Origin: Favolaschia claudopus
Lineage: Eukaryota > Basidiomycota > Agaricomycetes > Agaricales > Mycenaceae
Assembly: GCA_037176885.1 (NCBI GenBank)
Contig: JAWWNJ010000038.1
Span: 1,488,001-1,552,000, forward strand
Length of the DNA: 64,000 nucleotides
Direction of reading: 5' to 3'
Under the pieces are notes generated by a model. The model made no database searches. It had not been told where the DNA came from and saw nothing but the letters and a program-made list of their open reading frames with translations. Every line of letters begins with the position of its first letter. Position 1 is the first letter of the stretch. Below are positions 1 to 10,099 of this stretch, one piece after another. A program made the translations under genes and the position numbers.

Positions 1-21
1 TATAGCGGCTGGTCTCGAGCC
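1..21. repeat. End of a foldback element cut by the window edge
   Basis: The first 21 bases match, with one or two differences, the right arm of the foldback element at 63238-63352, which ends with GGCTGGTTTCGAGCC. The rest of this copy lies outside the window. Seen directly; membership of the same family is inferred from this short match. Confidence 0.5.
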
Positions 22-821
22 TTGGGCTGAACCACCCTACCACGTAAGCATTACATAACCCCCAAATTGAGCAATTTCTCACGTGATACAGCCTTGCCGA
101 GCGGCACAAACAAAATTAGAAACTCAGAGCAACTGTTAGAGGTCGTATACGGGATTGTAGGCCTGTTTACACCCACCAGAAAGGTACGTGCATCTTATCT
201 TCCGTTCTAATTTATAGCAAAATTTCAAAATACAACCAAAGTCAATAGTCCCAAAAGGGATGATACGGCGGTGAGGCTCAGGAACCATGCTGGGACCCTT
301 TTAATACGGTTTCTTGGCTTATAAACGACAACAATAGTGCTTTCCAGCTGCTTTTGTGCCGCTGGAACCACTCCCGACACTCCGAAAAATAATCAATTAT
401 TTTTTGTTTCTTGCCCTCCCGGCCGAGCCACCCTCCCTGCCCGGTGTGCCCGCTTGACCGGCCCGCACACCCTTGCTCACAATCCTTTGGGGGAGGATTA
501 CAATGTGGATTCCGCCGAATAGATTTATTAGGCCGTAAACGGCCGTGAGAGTGGGTGTGACATATGTGACATAAAAGTTGAGGGTGAGCCTCTCCACGGC
601 AGCTGCCCGATAACATATGCAAATAACATCTTCCGGATATTGCCGACCACACACAACAAAGGGTATTACACTCTTGCTCGAGCATAGAATAAAAGTTGAG
701 ATAGCTTGAGAATGGGTAATTAGTCCATAGGTAGTCACCGTACCCTCCAGCAGCAGCAGATTTTTTTTTTCTGTCAAGTGCTCCCGTCTAAAACCCTCGA
801 AACCAGCTTATTTGGTGTATC
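22..821. other. No gene recognised
   Basis: Open frames here are short, overlap on both strands and show no domain, motif or splice pattern I trust. A T-rich tract lies near 761-773. Nothing else was identified. Confidence 0.4.
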
Positions 822-1001
822 TCACAGACTGCAGCATGGACAGAAGACTTTTAGCCCTAGCCAAGGGTGCTCCGGGATTAAAATAAATACATGTGGCTTC
901 AATCCGATGTAGAATTGGTCCCTGAACACGAATATACCCGCCATCCACCATTCAGCATCCGCAAATGCAAAGCCACGGGGCACATTGCTCGTGTCTGCCC
1001 A
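822..1001 (-). pseudogene. Open segment after the helicase fragment, unrecognised
   Basis: Directly downstream of the helicase fragment the minus strand stays open for about 59 codons in another frame, ending with TGA at 822-824. The peptide is rich in aromatic residues, with AEWWMAGIFVF and KPHVFILIPEHPW, and ends in FCPCC, a possible metal-binding cysteine group. The composition looks protein-like rather than random. I do not recognise the family. It may be an exon of a gene or transposon protein joined to the helicase by an intron or a rearrangement. Confidence 0.3.
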
Positions 1002-1041
1002 TTATTTGCCGCGGAGCCCATCGCCTGTTAAGGCATACACA

Positions 1042-1496
1042 TTATGTTTTCCCCGTCCCCCCTGCCCCAGAAACAAAGAAAAGCTTCCCGAGGTTCTGTT
1101 CCACAGATTCAGCCACTTCGTTGAATGCCCTGTGCTGCTCCGGATTCATTCGTGCGTCATTTTCAACGGCACGTTCACGCTCTTCGGCCGGGTCGTAATC
1201 CAGCTGTTCAGCGATCAGAGGGTTCTCGGCCGCTTGAGACCAATTGCGCTGCGGTGTTGGCATCTCAAAGTCAATCAGAGTCCGGCCGGCGTCCGAAAGA
1301 AGCTGGTCGAGAAGAAAGAGACCATAGTCAAAGATGTCGTCTTCCGAAGGCGCCTCAAACCCCATATGTCTCAGCCGATGATCCAAGTCATCGCAGATAT
1401 GAGATCGGAAGTCTTCCCAGAGTTCGTCGTATTCTACCAGCAAATCGGGGCGCTGGTGATGTGGTCTTGGGACTGATGCACTGTGAGAAGTATTCG
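1042..1496 (-). pseudogene. Helitron/PIF1-type helicase fragment
   Basis: The peptide reads toward NPEQHRAFNEV and FFVSGAGGTGKT, the linker and Walker A (P-loop) of PIF1-like helicases as found at the C-terminal side of fungal Helitron RepHel proteins. The upstream part (NPLIAEQLDYDPAEE, DYGLFLLDQLL) also fits the segment before that helicase domain. The frame stops (TAA) immediately after the P-loop, so all downstream helicase motifs are missing. The first roughly 30 residues of the open frame come from the TCATGA-rich repeat at 1497-1610 and are not part of the helicase. A dead Helitron relic is most likely; a host PIF1 fragment is the alternative. Confidence 0.7.
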
Positions 1497-1610
1497 TCAT
1501 GAAATTCAAGATCATCGTCTTGAAATTCAAGATTCCTGATGTTTCGTTAGAATACACGTCATGAATTTCAAGACTGGTTTCATGATGCTCCAAAACTTCT
1601 AAAAGTTACA
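1497..1610. repeat. TCATGA-rich palindromic repeat
   Basis: Contains GTCATGAAATTCAAGAT, CATGAATTTCAAGACTGG and TTTCATGATGCTC, the same phrases found at 17.5-18.1 kb. TCATGA is self-complementary, so the segment can fold on itself. It abuts the helicase fragment. Confidence 0.5.
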
Positions 1611-1789
1611 AGGTGTGATACCGCACTCATATTCAACTGCGGGACCACATTACAGGATATGCATATAATTCGACAGAGAACTTCTGCCCAAGTCAGAAGA
1701 TGTCATAGCTGTGGAATCCCCTGACATCACCCCCTCTTCAAGATTCTTCGCCTCGACAAAGACCAGAGCCCAGTAGAATGAACGATCCT

Positions 1790-2037
1790 TCAAAATCCTG
1801 GATCGCCACGGAAGAGTAGGTTGCCCTGGGAGTCAATCCGCGAATCTGACGCAGACACTGCACCGCCTCGCCGTGCCGTCTGTTGTCGACGTCTCCTTTC
1901 AGGTCGAATAGCATCAATGGCCATAGGCGAAGGAGCTACTGAACGTGGAGAGGGGGACGGGATGGCAGTGGGCATGGCCACCGAGGGGGCATAAGGAGTA
2001 GAGCTGGGGCGGGGAGTAGGAATAGGGGACGCCATTA
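1790..2037 (-). CDS. Small Pro/Ser-rich ORF overlapping the KH ORF stop
   Basis: An 81-codon frame whose ATG overlaps the stop of the upstream KH-domain ORF as TAATG. The peptide is Pro/Ser/Ala-rich followed by an Arg-rich stretch (ERRRRQQTARRGG). No domain is recognised. It may be a second cistron, a frameshifted continuation of the KH protein, or a chance frame in low-complexity DNA. Confidence 0.25.
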
Positions 2038-2835
2038 CCTGCGTAGGAATAGAGATGGTGGCAGGTTATGGGGTAGGGAGTTAGAGGCGGGATAGGAAGA
2101 CTCCTGTGGTGCAAATCGCACCCCAAACTTCCTTGGCTGTGTAGCGGCACCTGGGTGCGGCTGAGCACTGGCCGCTGGAGGGGGTGGAACCGGAGCTGGT
2201 GGCTGAGACGGATGGACGGGGTGTGCGCGCTTCTTCAGCGGGCGAGCGCCCTCGCCAGAAGCGTTCGGCAAAACCGGCACCGGGCCAGGAGGGGGAGGGG
2301 CAGGGTCCCCGGAAAGGCGTGACGGACCTTTCTTCTTAGAGCGGATACGCTTACGCATGAAACGCTTCCCAAGCGCAATTAGCGCTTCACCGATTTGCTG
2401 GTCGGTACCACGGATAGATACACGGCGCTCCAAGGGGGAAGCCTTATCAGTATAGATTCGAAGTTGGGCGCCGGAGATGTCGTGCGACTGATGAAGACCC
2501 TTACCACCACGGCCAACGATATGCCCGACGACCGAGTCAGGCACCACAAGCGTACACGAGTAGCGGGACGGTGCGTCCTGTGCAGTAGGGAGGGTTTCGG
2601 CGAGTGGTATGGCGGTGTGGCCGACAGCGATGATGGCAGGGGTAGGGGCTGGGGTTGAAGGTTCAGAGCCCCAGCGAGCGCCATCCCAGGAGAAGCGCCA
2701 GGCATGCCCTCGGGGAGTAGAGGCTGCAGTGTCCCCAAACTCAAGACGATCAAGACGGTCGTGGACGCGCTGTAGTTCGCTTCGAAGGAGAGTGCAGTAG
2801 GAATAAAGGTCCTGAGAAACTGCGGGGGTTGCCAT
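2035..2835 (-). CDS. KH-domain protein, probably transposon-associated
   Basis: 266 codons. Residues about 1-35 form a short amphipathic, coiled-coil-like segment (LLRSELQRVHDRLDRLEF). Residues about 95-165 form a KH RNA-binding domain with the GxxG loop GRGG in VVGHIVGRGGKGLHQ, followed by GAQLRIYTDK and the helix ALIALGKRF. A basic stretch (MRKRIRSKKK) and a long Pro-rich low-complexity tail follow. KH domains bind single-stranded RNA or DNA. In this transposon-rich setting a Gag-like RNA-binding role is possible, but no pol frame is attached, so that is inference. The start is the first ATG of the frame. Confidence 0.6.
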   Translation of the reverse strand: MATPAVSQDLYSYCTLLRSELQRVHDRLDRLEFGDTAASTPRGHAWRFSWDGARWGSEPSTPAPTPAIIAVGHTAIPLAETLPTAQDAPSRYSCTLVVPDSVVGHIVGRGGKGLHQSHDISGAQLRIYTDKASPLERRVSIRGTDQQIGEALIALGKRFMRKRIRSKKKGPSRLSGDPAPPPPGPVPVLPNASGEGARPLKKRAHPVHPSQPPAPVPPPPAASAQPHPGAATQPRKFGVRFAPQESSYPASNSLPHNLPPSLFLRR

Positions 2836-3799
2836 AGCAAGGGAGGTGTAAGGTCGATGGTAGGATGAGGGCAGAGTAGGAAGTAGGGTGGTCGGCTGGG
2901 GCTAGGAGAGTGCCAGAGTCGAATAGAAGGTTTGTTATGCTGTAAGGGGAGAAGGGCCCAGGAGCCAAGTCGATAACAAACCTGGGGATCAGAGATCCCC
3001 AGTGAACTACTTATATACAGTGCCGGACACGCAAAGTCGACAGCTTTGATCTTCCCTTTATGGAAGGTGTGACATACCCCCAGATGTCTAGATTTTTGTG
3101 TAAAACAGTCGCTAAGCATCCAAAGAACAGTTTTGCACGAGCCGATTGTCAAAAAAACGAAAAATTATGAAATGATAGCCGAAAATTTGGCCGTAGCCTC
3201 AAAATTGATGGGAAAAACCTCGGACATGGCGCAATCGACTCCTTTCGTTGAGTAAGTTATGATTCTGATAAAATAAAGAAAATTCCACGAGCGGTTTCTG
3301 AGAAATCTGCCTCTCTTTGCCTGGGAAATCGCACCGGATTTGGCAATTCCGAGTCACATTACATGTTACTGTCAAAGATAAGATTGTACTTAGCATTGCA
3401 ACGTTGTTGAGGCATTGTGTGCAGCATGGAATGCACACCTATGAAAGTCTTGCGACATGGCACTCAACCAGCATCCTTCCTTTCTATCATGAGCCAAGAT
3501 CCTTTTCTTCAGCTCAGAGCTGCCTTACCCAAATTTGAAATGGCCCACTTGGGCTGCCCAACTCTGTTTGTGTTCGAGCTTCAGAAGGCATACTAGTTAG
3601 CTAATTTTTGCTCCCCGAGGCTCGGAGAGGTTTGATTTTTTGGCTCAAAAATTTGGCCGCAGCTAAAATGTCGTGGGAAAAACTTCGGAGGTGGGTTTTT
3701 GGACGTTTTTGAGGGTGCTGAGTCTGATTCTGGTGTCTTGACATTCGAAAATAAGCGCGGCAAACAGCAAAGGTTTCAGCCAGGTGGCAGCGCGTTCGA
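2836..3799. other. No gene recognised; weak internal duplication
   Basis: No supported coding region. A diverged direct repeat, aaaatttggccg followed by gggaaaaac, occurs near 3181-3215 and 3648-3685. It may belong to the U3 region of the Copia-1 LTR or to an older repeat. Confidence 0.35.
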
Positions 3800-4155
3800 C
3801 CCTGAGCTCTAAAATGTGTATATAAGCCAGCCAAAATGAAACCACTTTCAACCCAATCTGAATCACTCAAAGTTCTCTCTTGTTGAAGTATTTATTTCTC
3901 TTCCATTTACCGTACATACCTTACATTCTCCAACTCGCAATCCGTTCCGTTACGCGTCACACATTCCTTATGTAGCTTTGTGTCACCGTCACATTCCTCA
4001 GTCGTTTCCTCCACGACTGAGGTATGTGCACTCGTATCTACTGTCCTTACAGCTTACTGATTCTCCTGGTAGTTTATACTTACTGTATTCTATCAGGTAT
4101 ATAATACACCAGTCGTTTCCTCCACGACTGAGTTTATACTTACTGTATTCTATCA
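3800..4155 (+). repeat. Copia-1 5' LTR (left edge not defined)
   Basis: A TATA-like box (TATATAAG, near 3819) lies upstream, and the segment ends TATCA immediately before GGTTATGGGCC, a primer-binding-site-like sequence also found just after the Copia-2 LTR. A hairpin TCAGTCGT-TTCCTCC-ACGACTGA occurs at 3998-4020 and again at 4110-4130, and the phrase tttatacttactgtattctatcagg is also duplicated. There is no 3' LTR to compare with, so the left boundary is a guess. Confidence 0.5.
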
Positions 4156-4309
4156 GGTTATGGGCCACCGAGCCTCTGCTTAATCTCAGCCAGTACCGGA
4201 CCGCTACTTGTCGAAAACTCGACGACTCTCTTTATTATCTCATTCCCCACATCTACCCTGCTTCCCGCCACATTTTACACCAAACTTGTCGACTTCTCGC
4301 TGACACGTC

Positions 4310-5932
4310 ATGCCCGATCCGGACACCAAAACTTCGACGGCTTCTTCCTGGGATTTACCCCACGGCGCTGGGACTTTCTTTCCGCGCGGGGAGGACCGCC
4401 TCAAGGACGAAACCGGGTACTTCCCGTGGTCCAAACGGATGAAGTCAGCGTACGAGACAATCGAAATCTGGGATATTGTTTCCACGGTATCTAAGCCGGG
4501 GGACAAGGCGTCTGCGGAGGAGCACAGGATTTGGAAGAAGAAGGACAGGTCCGCACTCTCATATTTGCTGTCTTCTGTCGACAGCGAGCTCGTCGTCAAA
4601 GTCTCAGACTATGACACTGTCCACCAAGCTTGGACCGCTCTCGAGACCGAGTTTGGGCAGACTGGGACTGGGGGTATTATGCTCTGGTTCCGTCAGCTCA
4701 CTCGTCCCCTCCTTGACGATGACACGCTCGCACTCGATCAGCATGTGAAGGACTTCCAGAAAGCGCAGACTCATCTTACGAAGGCCGGATTCAGTATCCC
4801 CGGTCCTATCGTTAGCGCCATCTTCCTCTCCACTCTTCCCTCCGATCCAGACGACCCCAAATCCTACTATTTTTTTGTCCAGAGCGCCAAGATTGACGAC
4901 ACGACTACTCTGGTCTCTACGATCCAGGGTGTCCTCGATTCCCGTCGCCGCAGAAAGTCCCCGAAGACCGAGGGTCAGTCGCAGGAGTCTGCCCTCGCAG
5001 CGTTGGAGCACGCTGCCATCGCTCGCGGTACGAAATTCTGTCGTAACTGCAAGCATGAAGGTCATATCGCGGACAACTGCTGGCAACCGGGTGGCGGTAA
5101 GGCCGGTCAGGGCCCGAAGCAGCAGCAGCATAAAAAGCAGGGGAAGAGGGGTAAGGGCAAGGAGAAGGCCCACAATACGGATGGAGGGGGAGACGAAAAA
5201 TCCAATAATGTACGCTTCGAGAAATGCTTAATGGCCTCCGTGGCCGACTTCTCCTCTTACTCCCTGCGTGATGAGAGCATTCCGGCTACACCTCCGACGT
5301 CATCCTCCCAGGCCAACAACTCCACGTACAGTGCACGTACAGCGGGTGCGTCTACCATCATCGATTCCGGTACATCGACACACATTCACTCCGTTCGACG
5401 CGACTTCGTTTCTTACGCCCAAGCCGTATCCGGAAATATCAGCGGGTTCGGCAACGGTTCGAGGAAAATCGAGGGTCGCGGTGAAGCACAGCTACTAGCG
5501 TCCCATCCTAAGGGTGGTAACGTCCGACTCAGGTTGAAAGATACCTGTTATGTCCCTGACTCTCAGCCGACGCTTATATCAGTGTCGCGGCTTGATCAGG
5601 CGGACTGTTACACCGTCTTTGGCGGTGGACGCTGTGTTACCTTTGAGAAGGGTGACAGTGGCAAGCTCATCCGCAACCTCATTTCGTCCGAGAAGGTTAT
5701 TCTGACCGCCTCTCTCGGCAGCGATCGCCTCTATCACCTCGATTCCTCCTCGTCGACGGAGAATTCTTTTTCCACCTCGTCTCGACCTCCGACCTCAAAG
5801 CTTGAGGAGCTGCATCAGCGTCTAGGGCATCTAGGCTACCCTGCGCTGCGCGCTCTCGTTCGGAAGGGTCACATTTCAGGTGTGAAACTATCTGCGGCGG
5901 AACTCAATGCTGAGCCATGGAGGGCAAGATGA
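4310..5932 (+). pseudogene. Copia-1 Gag, protease and start of integrase
   Basis: 540 codons. The N-terminal half is a Copia-type Gag (capsid-like). A CCHC zinc knuckle CRNCKHEGHIADNC sits at residue about 244 and is followed by a Lys/Gln-rich basic stretch. The aspartic protease active site DSGTSTH is at about residue 352. The GAG-pre-integrase motif LHQRLGHLGYPALRALV begins at about residue 501. In an intact element the HHCC finger would follow with its CxxC pair. Here the frame breaks at ELNAEPW and resumes in another frame at MEGKMTR, so the cysteine pair is lost. The start is the first ATG after the primer-binding-like site. Confidence 0.85.
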
Positions 5933-7380
5933 CTCGTGCCTCTTTTCCTCCTTCGGAAGAGGAAAATGCCGAACAGATTCTCGATCACGTTCATTCAGAT
6001 CTTTGGACTGCTCCAGTCCGTACTCTGAACGGATCGAAATATGCCCTCGCTTTCACCGATGACTGCTCTCGCTGGATTTGGATGTTTTACCTGCGTCACA
6101 AGAGTGATGCAGTAGCTGCATTCAAGGAGTGGTTGGAGATGGTCGAGCGTGAGACAGGTCGCAAGCTTAAGGTCTGGCACGTCGATAATGGGGGTGAATT
6201 TATCAACGAAGACCTGAAGCGGTTCTTGAAGGCACGTGGTATTCAGCTCAAAACCAGCGCTCCACGTACTCCTGAACAGAACGGTGTTGCCGAACGTCAG
6301 TTTAGGTCTATTTTTGACCGCGTTCGCACCGTCCTCATCGACGCCGACCTGCCGCTTAGCATGTGGGCTGAGGCCAGCAATTACATGGTCTATGTCAAAA
6401 ACCGTAACCCACACAGCGCTCTCGACCTTCGTACCCCTTTCTCCATCCGCTTCCCAAACCGCAAACAGCCGAAGTACAGGTCTTTTCACCGTTTCGGTTG
6501 CAGGGCTTACCTCTATAATGACAATCCTAATCGCAAAAAGTTCGACCATCGCGGCGAATCGGTTATTTTTGTTGGGTACCCGGATGATCGCAAGGCTTGG
6601 AAGGTTTATCGCCCCTCAAAGCGTACCTTCGGATCGTCGCCTCATATCAAATTCGACGACAACTCAAATTGTGGGGAATTTCGGGCTGAGGGGGAGATAC
6701 ACTCATACAAATATTCTTCTCTCAAATCGTCTTCGACCGAAGCTGATGATGATGATTACAGCCCTCCTTCCTCCACTTCTACGCCTCCAACTGCCAATCC
6801 GGTACCTCCTCGTGCACCATCCCCTCCTGCTCCGGCTGGACCTCCGGATGTCGTGTCACAACCTAAACCCCGGGCACCTCGTCAACCTCGTCCTCTACCA
6901 CCTCCGCGCGACCCATCTACCCGTATCCGGGAAGCCGCTGAGCTCAAGGCCGCCGCCGCAAACCTTAATTCAGGCTTAGCAGCAGCGCCAGCTCCAGAGG
7001 ACCCTGACCGTGCGCCGGAAGATTCTGCTTTCGCGGAATCCTGGGACGAATTTGAGTACGCTCATATCATTGGTCCCGGCGAAGTTCCTTGCAACTACAA
7101 GGAAGCGATGGAATCGCCCGATCGTTTCGAGTGGGAGAGCGTGATGGAAGTCGAGCTCGATAGCATTGCGAGGATGGGTACATGGGAACTTGTCCCACCA
7201 CCTCCCGGTGTCACTCCGCTTGGTTCGCTCTGGGTCTATGCCTTGAAGCGCGACAGTACTGGTGCCATCACTCGGTACAAAGCTCGTCTATGTGCTCAGG
7301 GTACACCCCAGCGCCCAGGTATCGATTTTTCGATGTCTTTTGCTCCTGTTGTGAAGTCAGAGTCGCTTCGTTACCTCCTA
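5917..7380 (+). pseudogene. Copia-1 integrase and first part of reverse transcriptase
   Basis: Contains the integrase core with catalytic residues in HVHSDLW (D), VWHVDNGGEF (D) and PEQNGVAERQ (E), then the Copia C-terminal integrase region (FHRFGCRAYLY, FVGYPDDRKAWKVY) and a Pro-rich linker. The RT start follows (YKEAMESPDRFEWE, MGTWELVPPP, RYKARLCAQG, FAPVVKSESLRYLL). The frame is interrupted by MITE-A1 immediately after RYLL. Removing the insert and one TA gives a continuous RT sequence into the next segment. Confidence 0.85.
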
Positions 7381-7992
7381 AGATAGAGAGCGTGGGATCC
7401 CCGCACCTTACTCAAGCACGTTATGTAACGCTTATTAATCGTTCCCACGGCCAAATCCCCAGTCGCACAAAAAATTTCGTGCTCTTTCCGGCCTGCAGAA
7501 GGGCTGACCTACAGACTTAGAAGACATTCTCGCTGTTTCGGTTCTGAAATTTTGGTTTTTGGTTTGAAAAGCACCTTCCACACTGCAAGGAGGTTCTGTC
7601 AGTGTTCTGTCACTCAGTGCGCCGCAAAGGTTTGACAGGTCCCACCCTCAAGCGAGCTGCCGAAGCATGCCGAGATGACTATCATGTGGCTGTGCTGGCC
7701 AAATTTTCCTCCGAAATCTTTGAAAAGTGTCCCATTTGGTGAGAAAACCACATAGAAACACTCAGAAAAAAAGTGGTCTGAATTTTTTTGTGGGTCATAT
7801 AGCAAGAGACCAAGGGACATTTTGGCAACTCTGCCCAATAGGAACCCTTCATTGAACCTCTATCTAAGACTTGTATTGGGCAAAATTCTCAATCTGGACC
7901 TTAGCATCGTGCTATAAGCCCTCGACGTCGAGCGTGACAATGTCACAGTGTGATGCTGACATAAGGGTGCGGGGATCCCACGCTCTCTATCT
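7381..7992. mobile_element. MITE-A1, 612 bp TIR element with TA target site
   Basis: Terminal inverted repeats of 27 bp begin AGATAGAGAGCGTGGGATCC and are perfect by eye. TA flanks both sides (7379-7380, 7993-7994). Excision with one TA restores the Copia-1 RT frame. No transposase is encoded. TA duplication is typical of the Tc1/mariner group, but the TIR start is not the usual CAGT, so superfamily is left open. A second, truncated copy lies at 62542. Confidence 0.85.
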
Positions 7993-8660
7993 TAACCCTA
8001 GCTGCAAAGCTGGACTGGGAATTCCACGTTGTGGACGTCGACTCCGCCTTTCTCAACAGCGAGACGGATCCAGACGAGCCACCTATCTACATGCGACAGC
8101 CTCAGGGCCATCGTGTTCGTGGAAAGGAGGTCTGTCTCCTGAAAAGGGGAATTTACGGGTTAAAGCAAGCCGCACTTCTCTGGTACCAAAAGTTACGTTC
8201 CATTTTGGTCAAGATTGGTTTCCGGGTGTGCATTGCTGATCCGTGCGTCTTTATTCGTCGCCTGGAGAAGGCTATTTCCATCATCAGCGCCCACGTTGAT
8301 GATCTCGGTTTATTCTGCTCCTCTGTTGCAGAGGTCAAACTTTTAAAGAAGCAGATTTCCGAGCATGTCCAAATCAAGGACTTGGGAGAGTCAAAATCCA
8401 TTCTTGGCCTCGAAATTCTGCGTGATCGTGCGAACCGCACCATCTCCTTGTCTCATCGTTTCTATATTGACTCGATTGTGGCTCGGTATCGCATGGAGGA
8501 TGCACGGCCCGTATACTCGCCAGTCAACACGTCGGCCGCTCCGCTTTCCAAGTCTCAATCTCCTCAGACTTCGGAAGAACTCCAGCGCATGGCCAACGTA
8601 CCCTACCAGCACGCCGTTGGTTCGCTTATGCATACCGCTGTTCAATGCCATCCAGACATA
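7993..8660 (+). pseudogene. Copia-1 reverse transcriptase, second part
   Basis: Continues the RT after MITE-A1: VDVDSAFLNS, LLKRGIYGLKQA and the catalytic AHVDDLGLF (DD kept), then KDLGESKSILGLEI and the segment up to HTAVQCHPDIV. The Copia RNase H that should follow is absent. At about 8661 the sequence changes to a GC-rich inverted repeat, which marks the truncation point. Confidence 0.85.
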
Positions 8661-8760
8661 GTGTTGCCGCGGCTCGGCTTCGGCTAGCTCGGCTCGGCTT
8701 TTGATGGCTCCAGAGCCATCACCGCAAAAAGCCGAGCCGAGCTATTTTTTGACGGCTGGC
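8661..8760. repeat. GC-rich double palindrome at the Copia-1 truncation point
   Basis: Arms AGCTCGGCTCGGCTTTT (8686-8702) and its perfect complement (8727-8743) enclose a second perfect palindrome, GATGGCTC-CA-GAGCCATC (8703-8720). The DNA could extrude as a cruciform with an inner hairpin. The GGCTCGGCTT phrase is also repeated just upstream. Confidence 0.75.
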
Positions 8761-9239
8761 TTACGTGGCTTGCGGCTCATCCACGGCTCCGCAACGGCTC
8801 AGCAAGCTTTTCACAAAGGTGTGCAATTTCAGCACTGTATATCGACCGCACAACATAGGAATAGCATACAGACACCCTTTCTAGTCTTTTAAGAATACTC
8901 ACAGGCTCTCTTGACGCTGTCGACACTGGCGAGCCACGTTGCTCGCTAAATCTTTATTAAATTTATTTTTAAATACATTTTCTCATGTCGACGAAAACAC
9001 CACGAATGACAGCGCAGACGTGAAATATACGATGATACGATAGTTACGACCAACTACCCTATACAAATAGCTCAGGTAAATACCTCGTTGGTTCGGCTTA
9101 ATGCATATACATTGCAGAGAGAAACAGTAAAATAAAGGGAAAATACCAGGGGAACGGGAGATTGTGTTCATGAGAACATATCAAGCCTGGTCCACTGAAA
9201 AGAAGAAAACCACTGTCAAGGGAAAACACACAGGTCATC
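8761..9239. other. No gene recognised
   Basis: AT-rich around 8945-8985. No supported coding frame, TIR or LTR boundary was found. Confidence 0.35.
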
Positions 9240-9913
9240 TTATGTCCTTCTTCCGATTGAACATCCCTCTGAGCTTTGGCAACCCGAGGTCTCCACCCTG
9301 TGCCGGACGGGAATCGGGAGGGGGAAGCGGGTCGGCATCCGATGCCCGGGGCCTGCGCAGATAGCCTGCACCTGCTTGATATCAAGCTTGTTTTGCATGG
9401 ATTCGTAAAAAGACGCCGGGCCAAGCGTTGTAGCAAACCCCGCATTGGAGACATCTTTGAACGGAGAAGGCTGAAAGAGAAAGCATCAGTATGAGAGATA
9501 CATAAGAAGATTGAGAATACATTTGGTTTGGCATTCCAAGATGCGGGAGGTATGGCGCGAATGACGTGATAGCGATTATTCTGTGCGTGCTCGAAAAGGC
9601 GCACTTCGAGACGCTTGAACTGATTTGAAGTAGGAGTCCATGTGCCGTGGTATGGTGTACCTGAAGCAAGCGAGTACAGGCAATCATCGAGAGAGAGAGG
9701 GCATCACGCACCAATGACATGAGTGGGGTCAAACAGACCTCGAGATTGGTAGCGGTTGTATAGAGCGGCAGGCATGCAAACCTTTGTTCTGCGATACACG
9801 TCGACGTAGGATTTGAGGAAGTTCTGGTTGGACACCTCATGGAAGACGAAAGGGTTGTTGGAGTTTGGAAGGCCAGCGCAGCGAGTGTAGTAGCGAGTTT
9901 GCGATGCAGCCAT
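9240..9913 (-). CDS. Hypothetical three-exon protein, about 190 aa
   Basis: Exons 9913-9712, 9660-9521 and 9470-9240 join in frame through two introns of 51 and 50 bp (donors GTGCGT and GTATTC, acceptors TTCAG), a normal basidiomycete pattern. The total is 573 nt including TAA. The start is the ATG of MAASQTRYYTR; an in-frame upstream ATG exists at 9961. The peptide reads naturally across both junctions (DPTHVIG-TPYHGTWTP and SWNAKPN-PSPFKDVSN). No domain is recognised. It has none of the marks of a transposon protein and may be a small host gene between transposons. Confidence 0.6.
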
Positions 9914-10099
9914 TGGATGGCTAATGGCTACACAAAAGTCGAAATTCCGGCGCATTGACAAAGACTAACCAGGTCTCAACATCCAAACTTCATTCCAAGC
10001 AGCTCTTGTGTAATTCGACATTAATCTTTAGGCCATCAAAGTTTCCCAATCAGGAAATCGTTAGCCATTCAATGGCTCCAATGGCTCTTCGCAAACCCT

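Larger units (their letters stand above)
3800..8660 (+). mobile_element. Copia-1, 3'-truncated Ty1/Copia retrotransposon
   Basis: The order LTR, Gag, protease, integrase, reverse transcriptase is that of Ty1/Copia. The element stops within the reverse transcriptase/connection region at about 8660, where a GC-rich palindromic repeat begins; RNase H and the 3' LTR are absent. A frameshift deletion in the integrase zinc finger and an inserted 612 bp MITE also disable it. Confidence 0.85.

Noticed and set aside
4310..8660. Programmed frameshift between Copia-1 frames
   Set aside because: The shift falls in the integrase zinc finger and removes its cysteines, so a deletion is the better explanation.
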